Shown one piece after another: positions 20,323-30,278 of a stretch of 64,000 bases of DNA (position 1 is the stretch's first letter; every line of letters starts with the position of its first letter). The stretch is from Gilliamella sp. Occ3-1 (lineage in GTDB: Bacteria > Pseudomonadota > Gammaproteobacteria > Enterobacterales > Orbaceae): positions 62,001 to 126,000 of the forward strand of contig NZ_LZHQ01000011.1 in NCBI RefSeq assembly GCF_001690655.1, read 5' to 3'. Both the position numbers and the translations under genes were made by a program. A model generated the notes under the pieces. The model was not told where the DNA came from. It saw nothing but the letters and a program-made list of their open reading frames with translations, and did no database searches.

Positions 20323-21072
20323 ATGAAATTAAACTATAAATTACAGGGTGATGGACAGCCGATAGTGTTTTTACATGGGGTATTTGGGAGTTTAGATAAT
20401 TTAAATATGTTAGCGAAGGATTTTGTGCAGTATTATCAAACCGTGCAAGTTGATCTGCGTAATCATGGGCATTCCCCTTGGTCTGATAAGATAACTTATC
20501 AAACTATGGCTGAAGATGTGGCGGAACTTTGTTATAATTTACAATTAAAAGATATAATATTAGTTGGCCACTCAATGGGTGGGAAAGTTGCTTTGCAATT
20601 ATCGCAAATGCTTTCAGATTCTATCCAAAAGATTGTTGCTATCGATATTGCGCCTATAAAATATCACCGTTCGGGCAATGCCTCTATTTTAAGAGTGTTA
20701 ATGTATTGCCTTAGTAACCAAATTACCGATAAAAAGCAGATCATCAATTTAATGGAACAAGTAGGTATTAACATGCCAACCATTCTCTTTTTACTAAAAT
20801 CGTTTAAGAATGATAAATGGTTATTTAATATTGAAGCAATTAATTCACAATATGGTCATATTTGCGATTGGCAAAATATTTCACCTTGGTTAAAACCCAC
20901 GTTATTTATTCGGGGAGATAACTCTTCTTATATTAAAAATGAAGCTTATCCAGCGATTTTCGAACAATTTCCTAATGCAAAAATTGAAGTAGTTGAAGGT
21001 GCTGGGCATAATGTTCACGTTGAAAAAACGCCACAAGTTTTGCAACTTCTACATAACTGGATAGAGGAATGA
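20323..21072 (+). CDS. ybfF: Alpha/beta-hydrolase esterase, YbfF-like
   Basis: 249 residues with the alpha/beta-hydrolase fold: oxyanion HGVFGSLDNL (about 18-27), nucleophile elbow GHSMGG with Ser86, and C-terminal catalytic His in GAGHNVHVEK. The DLRNHGHSPW and AIDIAPIKYHR stretches match E. coli YbfF, which hydrolyses acyl-CoA and palmitoyl esters in vitro. Read divergently from rnb. Confidence 0.88.
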   Translation: MKLNYKLQGDGQPIVFLHGVFGSLDNLNMLAKDFVQYYQTVQVDLRNHGHSPWSDKITYQTMAEDVAELCYNLQLKDIILVGHSMGGKVALQLSQMLSDSIQKIVAIDIAPIKYHRSGNASILRVLMYCLSNQITDKKQIINLMEQVGINMPTILFLLKSFKNDKWLFNIEAINSQYGHICDWQNISPWLKPTLFIRGDNSSYIKNEAYPAIFEQFPNAKIEVVEGAGHNVHVEKTPQVLQLLHNWIEE

Positions 21073-21094
21073 ATGGTATTTAACTTGTAAATAT

Positions 21095-21430
21095 TTAGAG
21101 TGAATTACAAAATAACCGTTGCTGCTCGGCAATTTGTTTGTTAGGTGTATTAACCGTTATAACAACCATTTTACACTGGGCATTATAAGTTTTACTGGTA
21201 AGCTTATAGTGCCAACCAGAAGGAATAATTTGACTTGTAGTATAAGGATAACTATCAAGTAGCTGAAAAGCAATTTTGTTGGCACGTAAGTAGTTTGTAA
21301 AGTAATGATGCTTATCAAACAAAGCTTGTTGATAGTTAATAAATCCTAACATAATAATTGAAAATAACAGCGTTGCTATCATAACTTCAATCAAACTAAA
21401 ACCAGCTACTTTTTTCTCTTTTTTATTCAC
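21095..21430 (-). CDS. ppdC: Prepilin-like protein, PpdC position
   Basis: About 111 residues from a GTG at 21430 that overlaps the ygdB stop. The leader is short and basic and ends in Gly before FSLIEVMIATLLFS, the class III (type IV pilin) signal with Glu5 that PilD-type peptidase cuts and methylates. A longer frame starts at 21484 but would put extra residues before the pilin leader. Last of four prepilin genes in the order ppdA-ppdB-ygdB-ppdC. Likely a minor pseudopilin; recC does not follow here. Confidence 0.75.
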   Translation of the reverse strand: MNKKEKKVAGFSLIEVMIATLLFSIIMLGFINYQQALFDKHHYFTNYLRANKIAFQLLDSYPYTTSQIIPSGWHYKLTSKTYNAQCKMVVITVNTPNKQIAEQQRLFCNSL

Positions 21431-21857
21431 AATAAATTGCCTTTTTTTCAGGACAATAATCGAGCCAATGACCTTTTTCAACAATCAATCGATTGTTATC
21501 AAAATGTGTAAGTGTATATAAATAGAAGTCTTTGGCTTCTCCCCTTACTAATACGTAATTATCAATTTTTAATAAAGATTTTTTTATGCATGCTTTTAAA
21601 TGATAATTGGGATCAGTCATACAATACCAATTGGTTTTAGGGGGTTGCCAATTTTGGGTTATTGCCCACGTTAAAGATGAACTAGCTTGATTAAATTTTT
21701 GATAGTATTGACTTTCCATTAAGATAGCTTTTTGCCATGAGACAATAAGTAAATTAAAACTAATTAATAACGACAAGCCCATGACCATCAAAATAATCAC
21801 CATTAAAACAGTGCTAAATCCAGAGGAGGTATAAATTTGTTTAAAATTGGTTTTCAT
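21423..21857 (-). CDS. ygdB: YgdB-like minor pseudopilin
   Basis: 144 residues with one N-terminal hydrophobic helix (about 14-35), starting MKTNFKQIYTSSGFSTVLMVII. It has the SGFSTV form seen in PilX/YgdB-like proteins, without the usual Glu5. Overlaps ppdB by 17 bp and ppdC by 8 bp, so the set is translationally coupled. Assigned mainly by order in the ppd cluster. Confidence 0.7.
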   Translation of the reverse strand: MKTNFKQIYTSSGFSTVLMVIILMVMGLSLLISFNLLIVSWQKAILMESQYYQKFNQASSSLTWAITQNWQPPKTNWYCMTDPNYHLKACIKKSLLKIDNYVLVRGEAKDFYLYTLTHFDNNRLIVEKGHWLDYCPEKKAIYCE

Positions 21858-22404
21858 TTTTGATGATTTCTGTTGTGTGATAGTTGATCTTCTTATTTTT
21901 TCTTAATTCGGCTGTAACAGATAGACTAATGGCATTAGGTAGTTGTTTTATTGTAAAATCGGTCACTTTGATTTCGTTTGAATCGTATAATTTTTCCCAT
22001 TTGCCACCAAAACAATCTATTGATCCTGTTCTATAGGCTATGTTGTTTTCTTTATAACGATATGTAAAAACATCAGACTCTGTAGGATTGAACTTATTCC
22101 AAACCCAAGAGTTTCGGATTTCACTATCGTAACGAAGGACAATACATTTTCTCTGAACGTCGATTTTAATAGCTTTAGCTGTCATTTTATTTGGGTCATT
22201 AGCAATAAAACCTGCTCTTTTTATGTCTTTTTTCATACCAGCCAATCCAAGTTCAATAGCCTGTTGTAAACGTGTTTTTTGATAATTTTGTATGATTCTT
22301 GTTTGCAATTGAATGTAAAATGAGGCCATACTCATAAAAATTAAACTTGATAATATCATGCTAATAAGTAATTCAAGTAAGGAATATCCAGACGTTTTTA
22401 ACAT
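21841..22404 (-). CDS. ppdB: Prepilin-like protein, PpdB position
   Basis: 187 residues. The N-terminus MLKTSGYSLLELLISMILSS is a class III prepilin signal (short leader, Gly-Tyr cleavage, Glu at +5, hydrophobic helix), followed by a PilW-like globular part. Overlaps ppdA by 7 bp. Probable minor pseudopilin that helps start type IV pilus-like assembly. Confidence 0.8.
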   Translation of the reverse strand: MLKTSGYSLLELLISMILSSLIFMSMASFYIQLQTRIIQNYQKTRLQQAIELGLAGMKKDIKRAGFIANDPNKMTAKAIKIDVQRKCIVLRYDSEIRNSWVWNKFNPTESDVFTYRYKENNIAYRTGSIDCFGGKWEKLYDSNEIKVTDFTIKQLPNAISLSVTAELRKNKKINYHTTEIIKNENQF

Positions 22405-22874
22405 GGTGGTAGACCTGTTATATAGCTGTTTTCCGCACAGAATCGAATACGTCCAAGCAAAGAAATAAAAATCCTACTGGTACCTGTTTTATTTTTTAAC
22501 TGAAAAGACATTGTTTGTGCTAAGTTGCGTCGACCTAAAATAAAAGCACTTTTATTGTTTGATAATTGACTAATTTCAACAGAATTATCAGGTTTGATAA
22601 AATAAAGTACTCCGTCACTACACGAGGTGGTTTTCTCATCATTAGTAATTGCAATGCACCAAGGTGATGTAAATTGATGAATAATATAGTTTTTGTTTTC
22701 ACTTGATGCTTTTATTTGAACTTCATACAAAAAATAAGCTAGTTGTTTGGTTGTATAAGCTAATTCATTACGTAGCTGTTGCTCTTTCCAATGCTCAATT
22801 CCTATAGTAGTTAAAATAGCACTAATACAGATGGTTATTAACAATTCTAATAATGAAAATCCCCAATTTAGCAT
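22398..22874 (-). CDS. ppdA: Prepilin-like protein, PpdA (GspH/FimT type)
   Basis: 158 residues. MLNWGFSLLELLITICISAIL is a class III prepilin signal with cleavage after Gly5 and Glu at +5. The rest resembles GspH/FimT pseudopilins. First gene of the four-gene minus-strand cluster. The assembly machinery (pilB, pilC, pilD) is not in the window. Confidence 0.8.
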   Translation of the reverse strand: MLNWGFSLLELLITICISAILTTIGIEHWKEQQLRNELAYTTKQLAYFLYEVQIKASSENKNYIIHQFTSPWCIAITNDEKTTSCSDGVLYFIKPDNSVEISQLSNNKSAFILGRRNLAQTMSFQLKNKTGTSRIFISLLGRIRFCAENSYITGLPPC

Positions 22875-23229
22875 AATATTGTCTTTTTTAAAGATCGCGA
22901 TAAGACTAGTATATTTTTGAATAAAATAACCAGTTATTTACTGCTCTTAATTTGTGACATGTTATCCAAATAAATTGTACTTTTTTATTTCGGATAAAAT
23001 TCCGATAGAAATTAGTGCATATTTTTTAGGTAGATTGTTTATTTTCGTTATATCTTTTTTATTTGGTGTTTTTTTTGTTTTTACTGATAACACGAATCAT
23101 CATAAAAAAGGGTAGAGAAGTATTGATTTAGATGATCTGATTAAACCACTTAAAAAGCGAGGAAGATTATATTATACTGTCCATCTAATTATTATTTGCT
23201 AACGGACTATAAATTAAAGGAAACTTGAG
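22875..23229. other. Divergent intergenic region, ppdA/dapD
   Basis: 355 AT-rich bases with no convincing gene. A TATACT at 23173-23178 could be the -10 box for dapD, with only a weak -35. I see no clear operator or RNA structure. Confidence 0.4.
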
Positions 23230-24054
23230 ATGCAACAATTACAAACTATTATTGAATCAGCATTTGAGCGTCGTGCTGAAATTACGCCGACAAATGTTGA
23301 TACAGATACACGTGATGCGATTAACCGTTGTATTGCTTTATTAGATAGCGGTAAAATGCGCGTCGCAGAAAAAATCAATGGTGATTGGGTAACTCATCAA
23401 TGGTTAAAAAAGGCCGTTTTGCTCTCTTTCCGTATTAACGAAAACCAACTGATTGATGGCGGTCCGACTAACTATTATGACAAAGTGCCATTAAAATTTG
23501 CTGAATATGATCAAGCAAGATTCCAGCAAGAAGGTTTCCGTGTTGTTCCATCTGCTATTGCTCGCAAAGGTGCCTATGTTGCTCGAAATACAGTATTAAT
23601 GCCATCTTATGTCAATATCGGTGCTTACGTTGATGAAGGAACGATGGTTGATACATGGGTGACGGTTGGTTCTTGTGCGCAAATTGGTAAAAATGTTCAT
23701 TTATCGGGTGGTGTTGGTATTGGTGGTGTTTTAGAACCGTTACAAGCTAACCCAACCATTATTGAAGATAACTGTTTTATTGGTGCACGTAGCGAAATTG
23801 TTGAAGGCGTTATTGTTGAAGAAGGTAGCGTAATTTCAATGGGTGTATTTATTGGTCAAAGTACTAAAATATATGACCGTGCAACTGGTGAAATTCACTA
23901 TGGACGTGTACCGGCTGGTTCAGTAGTTGTTTCTGGCAACTTACCGACAAAAGATGGTAAATATAGTCTTTATTGTGCAGTTATTGTGAAAAAAGTTGAT
24001 GCTAAAACTTTAGGTAAAGTAGGTATTAATGAATTGCTTCGTACTATCGATTAA
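23230..24054 (+). CDS. dapD: Tetrahydrodipicolinate N-succinyltransferase
   Basis: 274 residues, as in E. coli DapD. It transfers succinyl from succinyl-CoA to tetrahydrodipicolinate in lysine and diaminopimelate synthesis. The middle (about 105-240) is a left-handed beta-helix of hexapeptide repeats: [20 protein letters not shown], the [15 protein letters not shown] active-site loop and [28 protein letters not shown] precedes the ATG. Confidence 0.97.
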   Translation: MQQLQTIIESAFERRAEITPTNVDTDTRDAINRCIALLDSGKMRVAEKINGDWVTHQWLKKAVLLSFRINENQLIDGGPTNYYDKVPLKFAEYDQARFQQEGFRVVPSAIARKGAYVARNTVLMPSYVNIGAYVDEGTMVDTWVTVGSCAQIGKNVHLSGGVGIGGVLEPLQANPTIIEDNCFIGARSEIVEGVIVEEGSVISMGVFIGQSTKIYDRATGEIHYGRVPAGSVVVSGNLPTKDGKYSLYCAVIVKKVDAKTLGKVGINELLRTID

Positions 24055-24073
24055 TTCACACTTATATTTTAAA

Positions 24074-24098
24074 GTCGCCTAAATTATTGTTAGGCGAC
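24074..24098 (+). terminator. Hairpin after dapD
   Basis: A perfect 9-bp inverted repeat (GTCGCCTAA / TTAGGCGAC) with a 7-nt loop, 20 bp past the dapD stop. The trailing sequence is only mildly T-rich, so termination is likely but not certain. Confidence 0.6.
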
Positions 24099-24159
24099 GT
24101 ATTCCATTTATTATTAACTAGATAATTTTATTTTTATAACCCTTAGAAGAGGATAATTT

Positions 24160-24651
24160 ATGCCTTCCTTTGATATCGTTTCAGAAATTCAAATGCCCGA
24201 AGTTAAAAATGGTGTTGAAAATGCCACTCGTGAGTTAACTACTCGTTGGGATTTTAAAAATGTTGAAGCATCGTTTGAATTAAATGAAAAAAATGAAACG
24301 ATTAAAGCAACAAGCCAATCAGATTTCCAAGTACAACAATTACTCGATATCCTGCGTGATAAGCTTGCTAAACGTGGTATTGATGGTGGTGCACTTGAAA
24401 TCCCTGAAGAAATGGAACACAGCGGTAAGCTTTATAGCATCACGGTTAAACTTAAGCAGGGTATTGATAAAGAGTTAGCTAAAAAAATTGTAAAAGCGAT
24501 CAAAGACAGCAAAATTAAAGTGCAAGCTCAAGTTCAAGGTGAACAAGTTCGTGTTACAGGTAAATCACGTGATGATTTACAAGCCACTATGGCGCTAGTT
24601 AAAAAAGGTGAATTTGGTCAACCGTTTCAATTTACCAATTTTAGAGACTAA
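24160..24651 (+). CDS. yajQ: YajQ family nucleotide-binding protein
   Basis: 163 residues, the standard YajQ length. Begins [22 protein letters not shown] and ends [15 protein letters not shown], both family hallmarks; two ferredoxin-like domains. Members bind nucleotides, tRNA or cyclic di-GMP and have been linked to phage gene expression. Monocistronic. Confidence 0.95.
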   Translation: MPSFDIVSEIQMPEVKNGVENATRELTTRWDFKNVEASFELNEKNETIKATSQSDFQVQQLLDILRDKLAKRGIDGGALEIPEEMEHSGKLYSITVKLKQGIDKELAKKIVKAIKDSKIKVQAQVQGEQVRVTGKSRDDLQATMALVKKGEFGQPFQFTNFRD

Positions 24652-24863
24652 TATACTATTAATTTGATATTGCTAACTAATATCAGCGATTTTACTCCTT
24701 AAACTTTGTAAAAAACTTTCAGAAAAGATAGCGTTTGAATAAGGGATACAATAACTATCAATTTGTTTAGAATTGAATGTAAATAGCTAAAGAACAAAAT
24801 TTTTCAAGAACCAGTTATGCTATTTACTTGGTTATCCTCTTAATTATAACAATATTTATTATA

Positions 24864-25251
24864 ATGAAAAAATAGCTATATTTTTATTTTTTCTGGGTAT
24901 TCGTTTGCACGAGAATCTTTTAGTGAAATAGAGGAAATAAAGAAAGTTTTTATTGATAATTTATTATCAAAAATGACTCTTCGAGAAAAAGCAGTACAAT
25001 TGTGCTTAATTAATGTTAATGGCGATCTAACGTTAAATAAAATGCTTGAGCAAATCGAAGCAGGTGAAATTGGTGGTATTTTTGACACTATTATCGATCC
25101 TCCTCTTTCTCAAATGCAGGAACGTGCTTTAAAATCTCCTAATAAAATTCCTCTATTTTGGTTTTTTGATAATATCACTTTTAAACCTCACACTAAGGGG
25201 CAAGTAAAGTTTGTGATTAAATATGATATGCTAAAATTCTGGATCTTTTAG
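24864..25251 (+). pseudogene. Collapsed GH3 beta-glucosidase (BglX-like), internal deletion plus frameshift
   Basis: The frame from ATG 24973 encodes 92 residues. The first ~65 (MTLREKAVQLCLI...GEIGGIFDTI...KIPLFWFFD) match the N-terminal region of periplasmic beta-glucosidase BglX (TVDEKIGQL...GQVGAIFNTV...IPLFFAYD). The last ~25 (NITFKPHTKGQVKF...LKFW) match the C-terminal fibronectin-III end of the same protein (ITLKPGETQTVSF...ALKFW). About 600 central codons, including the catalytic domain, are missing. Upstream, an in-frame hydrophobic stretch ending YSFA looks like the old signal peptide, but its ATG at 24864 is out of frame across an A-run. A decayed gene, not a small functional protein. 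Confidence 0.85.
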
Positions 25252-25308
25252 ATTGCTTGATTAATCGTTTTCTAATTTTCTCCGACTGTTGTCGGCTGTT
25301 TTGATTAT

Positions 25309-27015
25309 GTGGCCAAAATTATGTTTGAATTGGATCTTGTTCTACAGCTTCTTCAACAAATGTGTGTTTATTTAGTTATTGCTTATTTACTGAGTAAAAC
25401 ACCGATCGTTATTCCTCTAATGAAAGTGACAATTCATTTACCTCACAAATTGGTATGTTATTTTATATTTTCGTTATTTTGTATTATGGGAAGCTATTTT
25501 GGTCTACATATTGAAGACACTATTGCCAATACACGGGCAATTGGGGTTATTTTAGGTGGTTTACTAGGTGGGCCACTAGTTGGTTTTTTAGTGGGAATTA
25601 CAGGAGGACTTCATCGTTATACCTTAGGCGGAATTACCGCTGAAAGCTGTATGCTATCAACCATTTTAATTGGATTGCTTAGTGGATTATTTCATTATTT
25701 TCTGATGAAAAAGGGCAGAGTAGATCTTATCTATAATCCTCTTTTAGTGGGTGTATTAGGTTTGTTAGTTGAATCGCTCGAAATGATCTTGGTGCTATTA
25801 ATATCACGACCTTTTGATGTGGTGTTGCATGCAGTTAGGAGTATTGCTGCGCCAATGATTGTAGCAAATAGTATTGGTGCAGCGATGTTTATGCGGATTT
25901 TACTTGATAGGCGGGCAATATTTGAGCGCTATACTTCAGCCTTTTCGGCTAAGGCATTAAAAATCGCTGTTAGTACTGAAGGTTTGCTTCGGGATGGTTT
26001 TAATCAACAAAATAGTACTAAAGTGGCTGAAATCATTTATCAAGAACTTGATATTGGCGCTGTTTCAATTACCGATCGAGAAAAAATACTCACTTTTATT
26101 GGTATTGGTGATGATCACCATTTACCAGGAACTCTAATAACCTCAAATAATACCTTAGAAGCAATCGAAAAAAATGAAGTTCAATATCTTGATGGAGTTC
26201 ATCAACCTTACCAATGCTCAATAAATAAAAATTGCCGTTTAGGTTCAACGCTGGTCATTCCGCTTAGAGGAGAAAACAATACTGTCGTGGGGACGATTAA
26301 GCTTTATGAGGCAAAAAATACGTTATTCAGCACAATAAATCGAACTCTTGGCGAAGGTATTGCTAGCTTATTATCTGCACAAATTCTGGCTGGACAAAAT
26401 GAGCATTATAAGCAGTTGTTATCTAAAACCGAAATTAAATTACTACATGCACAAGTCAATCCTCACTTCTTATTTAATGCCTTAAATACATTATTGGCTG
26501 TTATTCGTCGTGATAAAACACAGGCTTCACAGTTAGTGCAAAACCTTTCTATTTTTTTCCGAAAAAATTTAAAACGGACCGAAGAAATTGTTACACTAAA
26601 AGATGAAATAGAACACGTTAATGCTTATTTGCAAATCGAGAAAATGCGGTTTACGGATCAGTTGACTATCAACATCGACATTCCCACTGAATTAGAATAT
26701 GCAAAATTACCAGCTTTTACATTACAACCTATTGTTGAAAATGCTATTAAACACGGAATATCTCAATTAATAGGTAACGGCAATGTAACAATTAGTGCTT
26801 ATAAACTGGAGCAATCGTTAGTTTTAGAAGTGATTGACAATGCTGGCAATTACTGTGAACATAAAAAAGATACTAAAGGTTTGGGGCTTAATTTAGTTGA
26901 TAAACGAATTAAAATCCGTTATGGCGAGGATTATGGTATCAAGATAGAGTGTGAAGCTGATGAGTACACCAAAGTGATGATAATATTACCGTTATCAGAG
27001 GATATAACTACTTAA
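25309..27015 (+). CDS. btsS: Sensor histidine kinase BtsS (LytS family)
   Basis: 568 residues. N-terminal 5TM-5TMR_LYT membrane domain (about 1-200), a GAF domain (about 225-365), then HisKA-like and HATPase regions. The phospho-acceptor His lies in AQVNPHFLFNALN (about 388) and the N box in QPIVENAIKHG. Close along its whole length to E. coli BtsS/YehU, a high-affinity pyruvate sensor. MAKIMFE gives two possible starts: 25309 (GTG) or ATG 25321, which aligns with the E. coli start. Confidence 0.93.
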   Translation: MAKIMFELDLVLQLLQQMCVYLVIAYLLSKTPIVIPLMKVTIHLPHKLVCYFIFSLFCIMGSYFGLHIEDTIANTRAIGVILGGLLGGPLVGFLVGITGGLHRYTLGGITAESCMLSTILIGLLSGLFHYFLMKKGRVDLIYNPLLVGVLGLLVESLEMILVLLISRPFDVVLHAVRSIAAPMIVANSIGAAMFMRILLDRRAIFERYTSAFSAKALKIAVSTEGLLRDGFNQQNSTKVAEIIYQELDIGAVSITDREKILTFIGIGDDHHLPGTLITSNNTLEAIEKNEVQYLDGVHQPYQCSINKNCRLGSTLVIPLRGENNTVVGTIKLYEAKNTLFSTINRTLGEGIASLLSAQILAGQNEHYKQLLSKTEIKLLHAQVNPHFLFNALNTLLAVIRRDKTQASQLVQNLSIFFRKNLKRTEEIVTLKDEIEHVNAYLQIEKMRFTDQLTINIDIPTELEYAKLPAFTLQPIVENAIKHGISQLIGNGNVTISAYKLEQSLVLEVIDNAGNYCEHKKDTKGLGLNLVDKRIKIRYGEDYGIKIECEADEYTKVMIILPLSEDITT

Positions 27016-27734
27016 TGTTAAACGTAATTATTGTTGATGATGAATTACCTGCACGCGAAAATTTGCGCTGCTTGCTTGAAAGTGATCCTGAAATTTGTAT
27101 TGTTGCTGAATGTAATAATGCAATGGAAGCGATTCGAGAGATTCATCGACATCAACCAGATGTAGTGTTTTTAGATATTCAAATGCCCAAAATAAATGGT
27201 ATTGAAATGCTATCAATGCTAGATCATGAAACTATGCCAAGGATTGTATTTTTAACTGCTTATGGAGAGTTTGCGGTTAAAGCATTTGAAGAACAAGCAT
27301 TTGATTATTTACTTAAGCCAGTTGAACCAGAAAGGCTAAACAAAACTCTATATCGTCTGCATAATCATTGTTTTTCTGGAAATATCAACCAATTAAAAGG
27401 TATTAATCAGAAACTGAATTATATTCCATGCATAGGGCATAACCGAATTTATTTATTAAATCTTGATGATGTATTTTATATTGCCTCTAAAATAACTGGA
27501 ATTTTGGTATTTAATGAAACAAATCAAGAATATCTGACTGAACTAACACTAAAAACCCTTGAGAGTAAAACATGTTTAGTGCGGTGTCATAGGCAATATC
27601 TGATTAATTTAAAAAAACTTAAAGAAATTCGTTTTAATCAAACTGGCGGTGTTGAAGTTATTTTAATTAATGATATTTCGGTGCCGGTTAGCCGTCGCTA
27701 TTTAAAACCTCTTAAAGAGCTATTAGGTTTGTAG
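27015..27734 (+). CDS. btsR: Response regulator BtsR (LytTR family)
   Basis: 239 residues. Receiver domain (1-120) with acidic pair DD8-9, phospho-acceptor Asp54 in FLDIQMPK and conserved Lys in LLKPVEPERL; C-terminal LytTR DNA-binding domain (about 135-239). Overlaps the btsS stop by one base. In E. coli BtsR activates btsT when pyruvate is sensed; btsT lies directly downstream here. Confidence 0.94.
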   Translation: MLNVIIVDDELPARENLRCLLESDPEICIVAECNNAMEAIREIHRHQPDVVFLDIQMPKINGIEMLSMLDHETMPRIVFLTAYGEFAVKAFEEQAFDYLLKPVEPERLNKTLYRLHNHCFSGNINQLKGINQKLNYIPCIGHNRIYLLNLDDVFYIASKITGILVFNETNQEYLTELTLKTLESKTCLVRCHRQYLINLKKLKEIRFNQTGGVEVILINDISVPVSRRYLKPLKELLGL

Positions 27735-28040
27735 CTAACTAAAATACTCTTTTTACAAAGCCATTTTATTTACCGTTAACCTATCAATTATAACCATTCA
27801 CTCTCTCAATTTAACCTGTAAACGAAATACTATTATCATTCTTAAAAGTAAAAAATTACTATACGCTTGAGCATAAAAAGACCTTTAGTTGATGCTTATA
27901 ATCTTAAAATTGTTAGAAGAATCGTATAGCGATAACAATAAAATGTCAGTTTTGCATTATCCTAAATTATAATTTTTTAACAATTTGTTATGGTTTTAAG
28001 TATCGATTAATTAATCTTACAAAACACAAAGAGAATCATT
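27735..28040 (+). promoter_or_regulatory. btsR-btsT intergenic region
   Basis: 306 AT-rich bases without an ORF. By analogy with E. coli it should hold the BtsR-dependent btsT promoter. Two loosely similar 9-mers (ACCGTTAAC at 27772, AACCATTCA at 27792) have roughly LytTR-type spacing but are too degenerate to call. Confidence 0.35.
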
Positions 28041-30188
28041 ATGAATAATAAAATCTTTAAACATATTCCATGGTTCATCCTTGCTATAGTTGGTGCAATT
28101 TGTTTAGCAGTTATTGCATTACGGCGTGGTGAACACATTAGTGCACTTTGGATTGTTGCGGCAGCAGTTTCGATTTATCTAGTCGCTTATCGGTATTATA
28201 GTCTGTATATTGCCAAAAGAGTCATGCAGTTAGATCCAACTCGCGCCACGCCAGCGGTCATTAATAATGATGGTTTAAATTATGTCCCAACAAATAAATA
28301 TGTATTATTTGGACACCATTTTGCCGCGATTGCTGGCGCAGGTCCATTAGTTGGTCCAGTACTTGCGGCACAAGTCGGTTATTTACCCGGCACACTTTGG
28401 TTACTTGCAGGCGTTGTTTTTGCAGGTGCGGTACAAGACTTTATGGTGTTGTTTTTATCTTCTCGTCGTAATGGCTCATCGCTAGGTGAAATGATTAAAG
28501 AAGAAATGGGAGTAATACCAGGAACTATTGCGCTATTTGGTTGTTTCTTGATCATGTTAATCATCTTAGCAGTATTAGCGTTAATTGTAGTCAAGGCCTT
28601 GGCAGAAAGCCCATGGGGAGTCTTTACAGTCTGTTCAACCGTTCCGATAGCTCTATTTATGGGAATCTATATGCGATTTATTAGACCAGGCCGAGTAGCA
28701 GAAGTATCAATTATTGGTATTGTGTTGCTTGTTTTATCTATCTGGTTTGGTGGTGTTATAGCGCATGATGCGTATTGGGGACCGGCTTTAACCTTTAAAG
28801 CAACAACTATTACTTATGTATTAGTTGGCTATGCACTAGTTTCGGCAATGTTACCTGTATGGCTAATTTTAGCGCCACGCGATTATTTAGCCACATTCTT
28901 AAAAATTGGAGTGATTGTTGGTTTGGCTATTGGAATTGTTATTTTAAATCCAGATCTAAAAATGCCAGCAATTACACAATATGTTGATGGAACAGGGCCT
29001 GTTTGGAAAGGAACATTATTCCCATTCTTATTTATCACCATTGCTTGTGGTGCGGTTTCTGGTTTCCATGCATTGATTTCGTCAGGTACTACACCTAAAT
29101 TACTTGCCAATGAAAACGACGCTCGTTTTATTGGTTATGGTGCAATGCTAATGGAGTCATTTGTTGCAATGATGGCTTTAGTGGCTGCATCAATTATTGA
29201 GCCGGGTCTTTATTTTGCAATGAATACACCGCCAGCAGCTTTAGGTGTTACTATGCCAGATTTGCATAGACTTGGAACCGAAGATGCACCCATGATTATG
29301 GCTCAATTGCAAGACGTGACAACTCATGCCGCCGCCGCAGTGAGTTCTTGGGGATTTGTCATTTCACCTGAGGAAATTATACAAACAGCAAAAGATATTG
29401 GTGAGCCATCAGTTTTAAATCGTGCCGGTGGTGCACCGACATTAGCTGTAGGTATTGCGCATGTATTCCATCAAATTTTACCTGGTGCAAATATGGGCTT
29501 TTGGTACCATTTTGGTATTTTGTTTGAAGCACTATTTATTTTAACAGCACTTGATGCAGGTACCCGATCTGGTCGCTTTATGTTGCAAGATTTATTGGGT
29601 AATTTTGTTCCATTCTTGAAAAAAACAGATTCCCTCATTGCAGGTTTTATTGGTACTTTAGGTTGTGTTGGCTTATGGGGCTATTTACTCTATCAAGGTG
29701 TTGTTGATCCATTAGGCGGTGTTAAGAGCTTATGGCCATTATTTGGCATCTCTAACCAAATGCTTGCTGCGGTTGCATTAGTTTTAGCGACAGTTGTATT
29801 AATCAAAATGAAACGTGCGCAATATGTTTGGGTAACTATAATACCAGCTATCTGGTTATTAATTTGTACAACATGGGCATTAGCATTGAAATTATTTAGT
29901 ACTAATCCGCAATTAGAAGGTTTCTTCTATTTAGCGAATGAATACAATCGTCGCATTGCAGAAGGTAGTGATTTAACTGCACAACAAATTGATAATATGC
30001 ACCACATTGTTATTAATAACTATACCAATGCTGGTTTAAGTATTTTATTCTTATTAGTTGTTTACGGTATTATCTTTTTTGGTATTAAGACGGCACTAAA
30101 AGTACGTAATAATAAACAAAGAACAGATAAAGAAACGGCTTACGTATCAATCCCTGAGGGTGGTGTAAAGACAACAATGTCACATTAA
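28041..30188 (+). CDS. btsT: Pyruvate:H+ symporter BtsT (CstA family)
   Basis: 715 residues with at least 16 hydrophobic segments, as in E. coli BtsT (YjiY). CstA-family hallmarks include LFGHHFAAIAGAGPLVGPVLAAQ (split here: residues 94-116), PGTLWLLAGVVFAGAVQDF and FHALISSGTTPKL. Carries pyruvate into the cell. Downstream of btsSR, which supports BtsT rather than the paralogue CstA. Confidence 0.92.
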   Translation: MNNKIFKHIPWFILAIVGAICLAVIALRRGEHISALWIVAAAVSIYLVAYRYYSLYIAKRVMQLDPTRATPAVINNDGLNYVPTNKYVLFGHHFAAIAGAGPLVGPVLAAQVGYLPGTLWLLAGVVFAGAVQDFMVLFLSSRRNGSSLGEMIKEEMGVIPGTIALFGCFLIMLIILAVLALIVVKALAESPWGVFTVCSTVPIALFMGIYMRFIRPGRVAEVSIIGIVLLVLSIWFGGVIAHDAYWGPALTFKATTITYVLVGYALVSAMLPVWLILAPRDYLATFLKIGVIVGLAIGIVILNPDLKMPAITQYVDGTGPVWKGTLFPFLFITIACGAVSGFHALISSGTTPKLLANENDARFIGYGAMLMESFVAMMALVAASIIEPGLYFAMNTPPAALGVTMPDLHRLGTEDAPMIMAQLQDVTTHAAAAVSSWGFVISPEEIIQTAKDIGEPSVLNRAGGAPTLAVGIAHVFHQILPGANMGFWYHFGILFEALFILTALDAGTRSGRFMLQDLLGNFVPFLKKTDSLIAGFIGTLGCVGLWGYLLYQGVVDPLGGVKSLWPLFGISNQMLAAVALVLATVVLIKMKRAQYVWVTIIPAIWLLICTTWALALKLFSTNPQLEGFFYLANEYNRRIAEGSDLTAQQIDNMHHIVINNYTNAGLSILFLLVVYGIIFFGIKTALKVRNNKQRTDKETAYVSIPEGGVKTTMSH

Positions 30189-30240
30189 GCTATAGCATTT
30201 TAGTACCCTGAATTATAATCTGAAATTAATCAGCTATTTT

Positions 30241-30278
30241 ATGCCCATCAATCTTAAACTGATTGTTGGGCATTTTTT
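30241..30278 (+). terminator. Rho-independent terminator of btsT
   Basis: A 13-bp inverted repeat (ATGCCCATCAATC / GATTGTTGGGCAT, one mismatch) followed by six T. Placed 53 bp after the btsT stop. Confidence 0.85.

Noticed and set aside
22930..23220. Possible small RNA upstream of dapD
   Set aside because: No stable stem with a T-run or known conserved block found.
27772..27800. Possible LytTR (BtsR) half-sites before btsT
   Set aside because: The two 9-mers agree weakly and their spacing is 20 rather than about 21; too degenerate to claim without footprint data.
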